Below, piece by piece: positions 32,966 to 41,568 of a DNA stretch of 64,000 nucleotides. Under the pieces are notes generated by a model that was not told the origin of the DNA, made no database searches, and was given only the letters and a program-made list of their open reading frames with translations. Source of the DNA: Cycloclasticus sp. (GTDB taxonomy: Bacteria > Pseudomonadota > Gammaproteobacteria > Methylococcales > Cycloclasticaceae). The DNA is taken from NCBI GenBank assembly GCA_012959695.1, contig DUCS01000006.1, positions 1 to 64,000 on the forward strand, in the 5' to 3' direction. The stretch's first letter is position 1. Each line of letters begins with the position of its first letter. The position numbers were made by a program, and so were the translations under genes.

Positions 32966-34630
32966 ATGCTAAGTTACGATTATGGAGTGAGTGATGTACC
33001 GCTAGTGGGTAAAACCATTGGCAATGTGTTTGATGAAACGGTACAGCGTTACCCAGATAAAATGGCCCTCATCAGTCGTCATCAGAACATTCGTTGGACC
33101 TATCAACAATACAAAGAACAAGTAGATGCGTTTGCAGCTGGTTTAATTGAACTTGGCCTAAAGCCAGGCGAGCGTATCGGCATATGGTCGCAAAACAAAG
33201 CCGAATGGGCCGCCGTTCAGTTTGCAACCGCCAAAGCAGGCCTGATATTAGTCAACATCAATCCTGCATACCGTAGTAGTGAACTTGAATATGCATTAAA
33301 TAAATCAGGTTGTGTCGCTCTAGTCACATCTCCTGAATTTAAGTCCAGCAACTACATTGATATCCTACTGAAAATAGCCCCTGAAATAACTACTTGTGCA
33401 GCTGGTAAGCTTGTTTCCGAGCGGTTGCCGGCATTACACACCCTAATAAAGTTAGGTGACGAGAAAACACCAGGCATGCATAACTATGCTGATGTCATGT
33501 CGATGGGAACGGACAGCGCTGTCTCTATCATGCAAACTTTGGCAGGGCAATTACAGTTTGATGATGCCATCAACATACAATTTACCAGTGGCACAACCGG
33601 CTCTCCTAAAGGCGCAACATTAAGCCACCATGGTATTGTAAATAATGCACGCCTAACGGCCAATACAATGGGGATTACTGATAAAGATATCGTGTGTATT
33701 CCCGTACCGATGTATCACTGTTTCGGCATGGTGATTGGTACCTTAATGTGCGCTGTAACGGGTGCCACAGCGGTTATGCCTGGTGAAGCCTTTGAACCAA
33801 GCTCCGTATTAAAAACAGTATCCGATGAACGCTGTACAACACTGTATGGCGTACCCACCATGTTTATCGCCATGTTGGGTGTTGAAGGTTTCGCAAACTA
33901 CGATCTTAATTCGCTTCGTACAGGTGTTATGGCCGGTTCGCCATGCCCTGCAGAGGTGATGAAACAAGTCATTAATGAAATGCACCTGTATCAAATGACC
34001 GTAGCCTATGGAATGACAGAATTAAGCCCTGTATCAAATCAATCATTAATGGATGACTCTTTTGATTTAAGGGTATCTACCGTTGGATTAACGCACCCCC
34101 ATGTTGAAGGAAAAATCGTCGATGAAAACAACCGCATCGTTGAGCGGGGTGAAATAGGTGAGTACTGCGCACGTGGTTACAGCGTTATGATCGGCTATTG
34201 GGGTGATGAAGAAAAAACAGCCGAGTCAATTGATGCAGGTGGTTGGATGCACACAGGTGATTTAGCAACCATGGATGAAAATGGTTACGTCACTGTTGTG
34301 GGGCGTTCAAAAGACATGGTTATTCGCGGTGGTGAAAATATTTACCCTAAAGAAATTGAAGACTTTTTGTATCAACACGACAAAATTGAGGACGTACAAG
34401 TGATAGGCGTGCCCGATGAGAGAATGGGTGAAGAAATTTGTGCTTGGGTTAAATTAACACCCAACGGGCAATTAACTGAAGATGAGCTTAAAGCTTATTG
34501 CAAAGAAGAAATTGCGCATTACAAAGTGCCGCGTTATATCAAATTTGTTGACGAATTCCCGATGACGGTAACAGGCAAGATTCAAAAATTTGTTATGCGC
34601 GACACCATGAAAAAAGAATTGAATTTATAA
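32966..34630 (+). CDS. Acyl-CoA synthetase (AMP-forming, ACSF2/FadD-like)
   Basis: An ANL ligase of 554 residues. The phosphate loop is [17 protein letters not shown]. It also has [34 protein letters not shown] and [11 protein letters not shown], and the catalytic lysine in [10 protein letters not shown]. The layout fits medium-chain or branched acyl-CoA synthetases. It is in the middle of the plus-strand operon, 27 bases after the SDR, with AAGAAGGGG upstream. It would activate a free acid entering or re-entering the pathway. Confidence 0.9.
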   Translation: MLSYDYGVSDVPLVGKTIGNVFDETVQRYPDKMALISRHQNIRWTYQQYKEQVDAFAAGLIELGLKPGERIGIWSQNKAEWAAVQFATAKAGLILVNINPAYRSSELEYALNKSGCVALVTSPEFKSSNYIDILLKIAPEITTCAAGKLVSERLPALHTLIKLGDEKTPGMHNYADVMSMGTDSAVSIMQTLAGQLQFDDAINIQFTSGTTGSPKGATLSHHGIVNNARLTANTMGITDKDIVCIPVPMYHCFGMVIGTLMCAVTGATAVMPGEAFEPSSVLKTVSDERCTTLYGVPTMFIAMLGVEGFANYDLNSLRTGVMAGSPCPAEVMKQVINEMHLYQMTVAYGMTELSPVSNQSLMDDSFDLRVSTVGLTHPHVEGKIVDENNRIVERGEIGEYCARGYSVMIGYWGDEEKTAESIDAGGWMHTGDLATMDENGYVTVVGRSKDMVIRGGENIYPKEIEDFLYQHDKIEDVQVIGVPDERMGEEICAWVKLTPNGQLTEDELKAYCKEEIAHYKVPRYIKFVDEFPMTVTGKIQKFVMRDTMKKELNL

Positions 34631-34663
34631 TAACAAACAACATTGATAAAAGGATATAACACT

Positions 34664-35467
34664 ATGAAATATGAAGATTTTCAGCATTTATTATTTGACC
34701 ATAAAGACAATGGCGTATTACTAGTAACACTGAATAGACCCGAAGTAATGAATGCAACTAATGCAAGATTACATTGGGAACTAACAAAAATTTGGGACGT
34801 TATCGAAGAAGATGATAATACAAAAGTTGTCGTCGTAACAGGCGCAGGTGATCGCGCATTTTCTGCAGGTGGTGATTTAGATTGGGTTAGCGGCATGGTG
34901 GGCAACGCTGCCGCGCTAGAAGGCGTAAGAAAAGAAGCAGCCGACTTGGTTTACAACATTTTAAGTTTCGAGAAACCGATTATTTCAGCCATTAACGGCG
35001 TAGCAGTTGGCGCGGGGTTGGTTGTTGCGATGTTAGCGGATATCAGCGTTATTTCTAAAGAACACGGCAAGTTTACAGATGGCCATGTCAAACTAGGTGT
35101 TGCAGCGGGCGACCATGCAGCCATTATTTGGCCCTTGCTATGCGGTATGGCAAAAGCGAAGTACTACCTAATGACAGCTGATTTTGTAAATGGTGAAGAA
35201 GCCGAACGAATCGGCATGGTAAGCCTTTGTGTGCCACATGACGAGTTAATGGAAAGATCCATGAAAGTTGCCAACAAACTAGCCAGAGGCAGCCAATCTG
35301 CCATTAAAGGCACCAAGAAAACACTGAACGGCTGGATGCAAATGGCATCACCAATCTTTGAAGCATCCTTACGCGAAGAAATGCTTAACTTCCTCGGTGA
35401 CGATGCAAAAGAAGGCGTGGCCGCGGTAAGAGAGAAAAGGGCACCTAACTTTCCGTCAGCACAATAA
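34664..35467 (+). CDS. Enoyl-CoA hydratase/isomerase family protein
   Basis: A crotonase of about 267 residues. The oxyanion segments are AFSAGGDLDWVSGM and NGVAVGAGLVVAMLADI. The region usually carrying the first catalytic glutamate reads DGHVKLGVAAGDHAAIIWP, without the common PE motif, so activity may not be simple hydration. I start at the ATG that has AAAGGA ten bases upstream; a TTG seven codons earlier is less likely. It follows the ligase and precedes a methyltransferase in the same run. Confidence 0.85.
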   Translation: MKYEDFQHLLFDHKDNGVLLVTLNRPEVMNATNARLHWELTKIWDVIEEDDNTKVVVVTGAGDRAFSAGGDLDWVSGMVGNAAALEGVRKEAADLVYNILSFEKPIISAINGVAVGAGLVVAMLADISVISKEHGKFTDGHVKLGVAAGDHAAIIWPLLCGMAKAKYYLMTADFVNGEEAERIGMVSLCVPHDELMERSMKVANKLARGSQSAIKGTKKTLNGWMQMASPIFEASLREEMLNFLGDDAKEGVAAVREKRAPNFPSAQ

Positions 35468-35483
35468 CTAATAAAGCCATATT

Positions 35484-36275
35484 ATGTCCGACGGTATCGT
35501 ATTCAGTGATGAGGTAAACCACGCATTAAAAATGGCTTATCAAACGCCTGATATTGTTGCCGCTAGGGCTGAGGTGATATCAGGGCTTGTTTTACAAAAG
35601 GGTCAAAGAATCTTAGATATTGGTTCTGGGCCGGGGCTACTCGTACGTGATATCGCTGACTCAATTGGTAAATCGGGTTCAGTACTGGGTGTTGATTTAG
35701 CTGATAACATGCTTGAATCGGCTTCAACGCTTTGTGCTGACCTATCCAATGTGTCTTTTGAAAAGGGTGATGCCATGTCATTGCCTTGCCAAGATAATAG
35801 TTTTGACGCCGTCGTTTCTACCCAAGTGTATGAATACGTCCCTGATTTGAATGCAGCACTAGTTGAGTTTGCACGTGTTCTAAAACCTGGTGGCAGAGGG
35901 GTTATAGTTGATACGGATTGGGCTTTTCCGTACTGGAATGCGGTTGATTTTGATGTACGTGATCTGATTGTTGATGCTTGGAAGGCCCATTGCCCGCAGG
36001 AATCTGTTCCGTTACGTTTAGCTGGAGCTATTAAAGCGTCTGGGTTAGCACTTAACCAGACTAAAGTAGTGCCCATCACAAACACGAGTTACGATGAAAC
36101 CAATTTTAGTTATTGGCTATCTAAAATCATCGGTGCCTTCATCACAGGCCAGCCAAACATTAATGAGAGTGATATTAAAGATTGGTTGAAAGGGCTAGAA
36201 ACGCTTCATAATAAGGGTGAATATTTATTTTGTATAAATCGATATTTATTTGAAATATCAAAGCCTGCTTGCTGA
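35484..36275 (+). CDS. Class I SAM-dependent methyltransferase
   Basis: 263 residues with motif I ILDIGSGPGLLVRDI (about 42-56), the acidic VLGVDLADNML, GDAMSLPCQDNSFDAVVS and ARVLKPGGRGVIVD, all typical of the Methyltransf_11/UbiE-like fold. It is the last gene of the plus-strand operon, 16 bases after a crotonase. A methyltransferase is odd in a degradation operon; it may act on a hydroxylated intermediate, a quinone or a regulator. No specific substrate can be inferred. Confidence 0.8.
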   Translation: MSDGIVFSDEVNHALKMAYQTPDIVAARAEVISGLVLQKGQRILDIGSGPGLLVRDIADSIGKSGSVLGVDLADNMLESASTLCADLSNVSFEKGDAMSLPCQDNSFDAVVSTQVYEYVPDLNAALVEFARVLKPGGRGVIVDTDWAFPYWNAVDFDVRDLIVDAWKAHCPQESVPLRLAGAIKASGLALNQTKVVPITNTSYDETNFSYWLSKIIGAFITGQPNINESDIKDWLKGLETLHNKGEYLFCINRYLFEISKPAC

Positions 36276-36320
36276 GCATTTTTAAAAGGCTCTCGGGTAA
36301 TTTTTGCCTTACTATCTAAA

Positions 36321-37091
36321 CTATAAAGCCGAAGCACCACCATCCACTGAATACACGCCACCTGTGCAATAAGATGCGTCGTCGCTGCATAGAAAGGCCA
36401 TTAGAGACGCAACTTCTTCGGGTTCGCCATAACGAGCCATCGGCATCATTTTGTTGAGCTGCTCTTTTGCGGCGGCTTCTTGACCTGGGGCAAAGCCAGT
36501 TTCTAATGAGCGCATCATTCTTGTTTCTATAGGCGCTGGGTTGACGGTATTAATGCGTATACCTTGTGTGGCATATTCTTGTGAAACGCTGCGCATCATG
36601 CCGATAACAGCGTGTTTGCTGGTGACATAAGGCGATATGTTGGGCGTACCTTTAATGCCAGCAACAGAAGAGGTGATGACGATACTGCCACCGCCGTTTT
36701 CAAGCATGGCTGGAATCACATATTTCAGCCCTAGCCAAACCCCTTTAATATTAACGTTAATAACTTGATCGAACATGTCGATAGGGGAGTCAACAATGGG
36801 GGCGACAACGCCTTCTATGCCGGCATTGTTGATAAAGTAATCAACCGCACCATAACGCTCGATAGTTGCTTTAACGTAGCCTTGAACTTGTTCAACTTTA
36901 GTCACATCTGCTACGTAGTATGAGACATCACTATCAGAGGATATGCTGTTAACCGCTTCTTTTAGAACACTTTCGTCTAAATCAACTAGCAACACATTCG
37001 CACCTTTTTTAGCAAACAATTGTCCTGTTGCAAGGCCAATGCCTCTTGCGCCGCCAGTAATGATGACTGTTTTATCTTTGAAGTTTGCCAT
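36321..37091 (-). CDS. Short-chain dehydrogenase/reductase
   Basis: A classical SDR of 256 residues: TGGARGIGLA cofactor loop, NNAG, ITSSVAG and the catalytic YVTSK, ending YSVDGGASAL. The aspartate in LLVDLDES after the second strand favours NAD(H). It is the last gene of a minus-strand operon after a VWA protein (14-base gap). A hydroxyacyl-CoA or alcohol dehydrogenase role is likely, with substrate unknown. Confidence 0.85.
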   Translation of the reverse strand: MANFKDKTVIITGGARGIGLATGQLFAKKGANVLLVDLDESVLKEAVNSISSDSDVSYYVADVTKVEQVQGYVKATIERYGAVDYFINNAGIEGVVAPIVDSPIDMFDQVINVNIKGVWLGLKYVIPAMLENGGGSIVITSSVAGIKGTPNISPYVTSKHAVIGMMRSVSQEYATQGIRINTVNPAPIETRMMRSLETGFAPGQEAAAKEQLNKMMPMARYGEPEEVASLMAFLCSDDASYCTGGVYSVDGGASAL

Positions 37092-37105
37092 GTGTATTTC
37101 CTTTG

Positions 37106-38326
37106 CTAATGTGTAAATTCAATATTAGGAGCGGTCACGGGTTTACGCAGCAACGTTTGGATAGCTGACCCTAAACCGCCAATGGTTAATGGGTACATTC
37201 GGTCACTGAGCAATTGCCGTGTGATTTTATTTGAAGGCCGCCTATCCCAGTTTTTTTCGTTATCTGGGTTTAACCAAACGGTGTTGGGAAATGCAGTTAG
37301 AAGACGTTGCATCCACACGGCACCTGCTTCTTCGTTCCAATGTTCAACTGAACCACCCGGATAGGTAATTTCATATGGACTCATGCTGGCATCACCGACA
37401 AATATCAATTTATAGTCGCTTGGATAACGGTTGATGATATCCATCATCGGCGTTGCTTCGTTATAACGGCGTGTATTATCTTTCCAGAGGTATTCGTACG
37501 TGAAGTTATGGAAATAGTAATGTTCTATGTGTTTGAACTCTGTTTTTGTCGCAGAGAAAAGTTCTTCACAGATACGGATATGGTCATCCATTGAACCACC
37601 AATATCCAACAACAGTAAAACTTTTATCGCGTTATGCCGCTCAGGCACCATTTTTAAATCAAGATAACCTGCATTAGCCGCAGTGGAGCGAATGGTGTCG
37701 TCTAAATCAAGTTCTTCATCGGAGCCTTGACGCGCAAATTTTCGTAGTTTGCGTAGGGCGACTTTGATGTTACGTGTATTCAGCTCAACGTTATCGTCTA
37801 AGTTCCTAAATTCTCGTTTATCCCAGACCTTGGTGGCACGACGATGGCGTGATTCATGTTGGCCAATGCGGATACCTTCAGGGTTATAGCCGTACGCTCC
37901 GAAAGGGGAGGTACCACCCGTTCCAATCCATTTATTACCGCCATGATGTTCTTCTTTTTGTTCTTTGAGGCGTTTCTTAAGTGTCTCCATTAATTCTTCC
38001 CATCCACCTAGGGATTGAATTTTCTGTTTTTCTTCTTCAGTTAGTAGTTTCTCGGCTTGTTTTTTTAACCATTCGTCGGGGATGTTTGCAAAGATCTCAT
38101 CGACGCTAATATCACTTTCTAAACCATTAAAGGTGGTCGCAAAGACTCGGTCAAAGCGGTCGTAGTGTCGTTCATCCTTAACCAGAGCGGTGCGTGATAA
38201 ATAGTAAAAAGCTTGGATATTAAAGCGCGCAAGTTGTGCTTTTAGCGCGCTTAATAACGATAGCAGTTCAGTAATGCTGACAGGTATGCCCGCTTTACGT
38301 AGATCAAGAAAAAAACTGATGAACAT
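37106..38326 (-). CDS. VWA-domain protein, CoxE-like
   Basis: A 406-residue protein. The N-terminal region is alpha-helical and charged (LTEEEKQKIQ, LMETLKKRLKEQKEE), and the C-terminal von Willebrand A domain has the metal site LLLDIGGSMDD (canonical DxSxS changed to DxGxS), FHNF and FVGDASM. Such proteins pair with MoxR-type AAA+ ATPases as a metal-insertion or remodelling chaperone for another enzyme. The MoxR gene is eight bases upstream. It has no signal peptide or membrane segment, so it is cytoplasmic. The client is unknown. Confidence 0.85.
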   Translation of the reverse strand: MFISFFLDLRKAGIPVSITELLSLLSALKAQLARFNIQAFYYLSRTALVKDERHYDRFDRVFATTFNGLESDISVDEIFANIPDEWLKKQAEKLLTEEEKQKIQSLGGWEELMETLKKRLKEQKEEHHGGNKWIGTGGTSPFGAYGYNPEGIRIGQHESRHRRATKVWDKREFRNLDDNVELNTRNIKVALRKLRKFARQGSDEELDLDDTIRSTAANAGYLDLKMVPERHNAIKVLLLLDIGGSMDDHIRICEELFSATKTEFKHIEHYYFHNFTYEYLWKDNTRRYNEATPMMDIINRYPSDYKLIFVGDASMSPYEITYPGGSVEHWNEEAGAVWMQRLLTAFPNTVWLNPDNEKNWDRRPSNKITRQLLSDRMYPLTIGGLGSAIQTLLRKPVTAPNIEFTH

Positions 38327-38334
38327 GGCGCTTT

Positions 38335-39189
38335 TTAGTCGTTCCGTTGCCGACGATTGATAAAGGCAAGCCGCTCAAATAAATGCACATCTTGTTCATT
38401 TTTAAGTAAGGCACCATGCATTTTTGGCAGGATATTGTCGTTACTCTCACGTAGTGTGTCAGCTGACAAATCTTCTGCTAATAATAACTTTATCCAGTCG
38501 AGTAATTCCGACGTTGATGGTTTCTTCTTTAAACCAGCGACATCTCTTACTTCAAAAAACAGCCCGAGTGCTTCAGCGAGTAAATCCTTTTTTAATGAAG
38601 GAAAGTGAACGTCTACAATTTTTTCCATTGTTTCCAATTCAGGGAATCGGATGTAGTGGAAAAAACAGCGTCTTAAAAAAGCATCCGGTAATTCTTTTTC
38701 GTTATTGCTGGTGATGATGATAAGAGGGCGGTGTGTTGCTTTTACCAGTTCTTGAGTTTCATACACAAAGAATTCCATACGATCCAGTTCTTGGAGTAAG
38801 TCGTTTGGAAATTCGATATCCGCTTTATCAATTTCATCAATTAATAAAATCGCACGCTTATCGCTGGTGAAGGCTTCCCATATTTTCCCCTTAACAATGT
38901 AGTTGCCAATATCGTGCACGCGGTCATCGCCGAGTTGAGAATCACGCAGACGAGACACTGCATCGTATTCGTATAAGCCCTGATGTGCTTTCGTTGTTGA
39001 TTTGATATGCCATTCAATTAAGGGCGCGTCTAATGATTTTGCCACTTCAATTGCTAATTGGGTTTTCCCTGTGCCGGGCTCACCTTTAATCAATAATGGA
39101 CGTTCTAACGTCAGCGCGGCATTAACCGCCATGGTGAGTTCTTCTGTGGCGACATAGTCGTTGGTTCCTTCAAATGTATTGCTCGACAT
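38335..39189 (-). CDS. MoxR-family AAA+ ATPase
   Basis: 284 residues, with Walker A GEPGTGKTQL (about 37-46), Walker B AILLIDEIDKAD and sensor 1 IITSNNEKELP, followed by arginine-finger region RRCFFHYIRFP. It is a member of the MoxR/CoxD group that works with VWA proteins as a dedicated chaperone pair. It lies between an acyl-CoA dehydrogenase and the VWA gene in the same minus-strand operon, so it may mature an enzyme of this regulon. Confidence 0.9.
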   Translation of the reverse strand: MSSNTFEGTNDYVATEELTMAVNAALTLERPLLIKGEPGTGKTQLAIEVAKSLDAPLIEWHIKSTTKAHQGLYEYDAVSRLRDSQLGDDRVHDIGNYIVKGKIWEAFTSDKRAILLIDEIDKADIEFPNDLLQELDRMEFFVYETQELVKATHRPLIIITSNNEKELPDAFLRRCFFHYIRFPELETMEKIVDVHFPSLKKDLLAEALGLFFEVRDVAGLKKKPSTSELLDWIKLLLAEDLSADTLRESNDNILPKMHGALLKNEQDVHLFERLAFINRRQRND

Positions 39190-39220
39190 AGTGGTTTTTT
39201 ATATATGATTAATAGGGTGA

Positions 39221-40372
39221 TTATAAGGGGTTTTGTTCAATAAGCTGCTTGGCAATAATAATACGTTGTAACTCGTTTGTTCCTTCACCAATAGCTAGCA
39301 GAGGGGCATCGCGGTAGTAACGTTCTACGTTAAACTCAGTTGAATAACCATACGCACCGTGAATCCGCAGGGCTTCTGCAGAATTGCTCATGGCGGCTTC
39401 GGTAGCAAATAGTTTTGCCATACCGGCTTCCATATCACAACGTTCACCACGGTCAAACGCGGTTGCTGCCGATTGGACTAATAGTCGAGCCGCTTCAACG
39501 CGTGTGGCCATATCAGCAAGGTATATTTGAATCGATTGATGCTGGCAAATAGGTTTGCCAAAGGTTTTACGTTCTTGCGAATAGGCGATTGAGTCGTTTA
39601 ATGCTGCTGATGCAACACCAATGCCCCGAGCAGCTACATTAATGCGGCCCAAGGCTAAAGCCCCCAACGCATGTTGTAAGCCCTGGCCTTCCTCCAAACC
39701 AATTAGGTTTTCTTTAGGTAAACGGTAATTTTCTAAAAAAAATTCGGCGGTATCAATGCCTTTGTAGCCCAATTTTTTCAGTTTATTGCCCATCACAAAA
39801 CCTTCACCTTTAGGTGCAATAAATAAACTCATGCCCTTATGTGCGGGGTTTGTGGAAGGGTCTGTTTTAACCAATAGGGCAAAGCAGCTGCCGTGTAGGC
39901 TATTGGTAATCCATGTTTTTGAGCCATTTATGATGTAGCTGTCACCGTCCAATGTTGCTGTGGTTTTAACAGCTTGCAAGTCGGTTCCACAGTTGGCTTC
40001 TGTTAACGCTAATGCGCCGCGTATTTCACCCGATGCAAACAGAGGCAACCATTTGTTTTTTTGTTGTTCTGTACCAAAGCGTTGTACCGACATGGCCATA
40101 ATTAGGTGAGAGTTAAACACACCGGTTAATGACATCCATACACAGGCAATGCGTTCGACAATTTTTGCGTAGGTACTAACAGGTAAACCTAAGCCACCGT
40201 ATTGTGGGTCTATAACGGCACCAAACAGACCCATTTCTTTCATCTGTTCAACGATCTCTTCAGGGTATTCATCATCGGCTTCAAGTTGGTGTACTTGAGG
40301 CTTGATTTTAATAAGGAATTTATCGACGGCATCGAGCATTAATTGCTCTGTCTCGGTTTCTTCAGTTGTCAT
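39221..40372 (-). CDS. Acyl-CoA dehydrogenase
   Basis: 383 residues, short/branched-chain type. FAD motifs are ALTEANCGTDLQAVKT and NGSKTWITNSLHG. The likely base is the glutamate of the C-terminal IGEGTNELQRIIIAKQL motif. It is the first gene of the minus-strand operon with MoxR, VWA and SDR, with the regulon operator 19 bases upstream of its start codon, in the promoter shared with the divergent Nudix gene. Confidence 0.92.
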   Translation of the reverse strand: MTTEETETEQLMLDAVDKFLIKIKPQVHQLEADDEYPEEIVEQMKEMGLFGAVIDPQYGGLGLPVSTYAKIVERIACVWMSLTGVFNSHLIMAMSVQRFGTEQQKNKWLPLFASGEIRGALALTEANCGTDLQAVKTTATLDGDSYIINGSKTWITNSLHGSCFALLVKTDPSTNPAHKGMSLFIAPKGEGFVMGNKLKKLGYKGIDTAEFFLENYRLPKENLIGLEEGQGLQHALGALALGRINVAARGIGVASAALNDSIAYSQERKTFGKPICQHQSIQIYLADMATRVEAARLLVQSAATAFDRGERCDMEAGMAKLFATEAAMSNSAEALRIHGAYGYSTEFNVERYYRDAPLLAIGEGTNELQRIIIAKQLIEQNPL

Positions 40373-40390
40373 TCGTCCCTCTATTAATCT

Positions 40391-40406
40391 ACCAAACGCT
40401 TGTTAT
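40391..40406. promoter_or_regulatory. Operator of the catabolic regulon, ACAD/Nudix divergent promoter
   Basis: ACCAAACGCTTGTTAT, with core AAC-GCTT-GTT like the other sites. It lies between two divergent genes and could control both. Confidence 0.6.
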
Positions 40407-40486
40407 AATGCTTTGTATCAGATATTGCAAATACCCCGTTGCTAGCGCTACTAGTTTTTAAGCTCACAACAAAAATGGAGACGTCA

Positions 40487-41230
40487 ATGGTAAAACAAGC
40501 AGCGGCATTAATATTAATACGCAATGCAAAAAGTGGCATAGAAGTGTGCATGTTAAGGCGGGTTGGCTCATCACGTTTTGCACCTGGCGCGTATGTATTC
40601 CCCGGTGGTGGCGTTGAAGAGCAAGATAAATCTCTTGGGCACACCATGGGGATAACAGCGACAACAGATTATGCGACAGAAAAAATCGCAGCGATTAGAG
40701 AGGCCTTTGAAGAAGCGGGTATTTTAGCGGGGGCATCTAAATCAAATATAACTGAGCAGAATAGAAAGCGTTTACATGCTGGTGAAATCAGTTTTCAACA
40801 ATTACTGGATGACCATGACACCTGCTTGAACCTTGACGCTGTTGTTTTTTATGACCATTGGATAACGCCCGAAGGTGCGCCGATTCGATTTGATACGCGG
40901 TTCTTTTTAACAACTATGTTAGAGGGCGAGGGCCAGGAGCTTATTCACGATGATGCCGAAACAGACGCCTCTTGTTGGGCAAACCCGGCTGATTTATTAG
41001 CGCAATATGATCGTAAAGAGATTAAATTGATGCCGGTGACTCATGTGCAGCTTAAGCGGTTATCGATGCTGTCATCGGTTGAGGATGCGTTAACTAGGGC
41101 GAAACAATGCAAGGGTATTACGGCTACCTTACCGGTGTTGAACTTTGATGAATCGGGCAAGCCGACTTCTGTGACTATCGATTTACAAGAAGGGGTTGTT
41201 GAGTATCCCGTTTATTTAAAGGGTAGGTAG
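40487..41230 (+). CDS. Nudix hydrolase, NUDT19-like
   Basis: About 247 residues. The Nudix box is split: the first glycines FPGGGVEEQD lie near residue 40, and REAFEEAGIL follows near 71-80, with an insertion between them. This split box is typical of the NUDT19/RP2p group, some of which hydrolyse CoA and acyl-CoA diphosphates. That fits a role in CoA balance in a cell rich in CoA thioesters. I start at the ATG with GGAGA just upstream; two in-frame alternatives lie 4 and 16 codons earlier. Confidence 0.82.
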   Translation: MVKQAAALILIRNAKSGIEVCMLRRVGSSRFAPGAYVFPGGGVEEQDKSLGHTMGITATTDYATEKIAAIREAFEEAGILAGASKSNITEQNRKRLHAGEISFQQLLDDHDTCLNLDAVVFYDHWITPEGAPIRFDTRFFLTTMLEGEGQELIHDDAETDASCWANPADLLAQYDRKEIKLMPVTHVQLKRLSMLSSVEDALTRAKQCKGITATLPVLNFDESGKPTSVTIDLQEGVVEYPVYLKGR

Positions 41231-41568
41231 TCTTTGGAGAGGCCATAACTTCATAATAACCAATAATACGGTAGACATTAATAGTCGTAGGTTATGGTCA
41301 ACCTGGTAGTGATACAGCTACTAAAGCTTTAGCTTTTCGCTGCCGCGAGGGCGTTCATTTCTTTTTACGACAAAAAGAAACGAACCAAAGAAAAGGTCGC
41401 CCAAATCGCAGGAATTAATTCTTTTCGGGCTCGCACTAAACTCGCTACGCTCAGACAAAGCCCTCGCTTATCCGAAAAGAATTAATTCCTAACGCGATAG
41501 CAGGGGAAGGTAAGTCAAAAGCTGTTTTTTTCGGATGCTTAAACTTATGGCTCGACAGGTTAATTCAG
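41231..41568. repeat. Intergenic gap with inverted-repeat element
   Basis: No gene is seen in this 338-base gap between convergent genes. It holds two nested structures. 41353-41366 and 41372-41385 form a 14-base inverted repeat with one mismatch and a five-base loop. 41411-41428 and 41472-41489 form a perfect 18-base inverted repeat (GGAATTAATTCTTTTCGG and its complement) around 43 bases. Such TTCTTTTT...AAAAAGAA stretches recall the dispersed non-coding repeats common in gammaproteobacteria. They may also end transcription from both sides. Confidence 0.75.
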
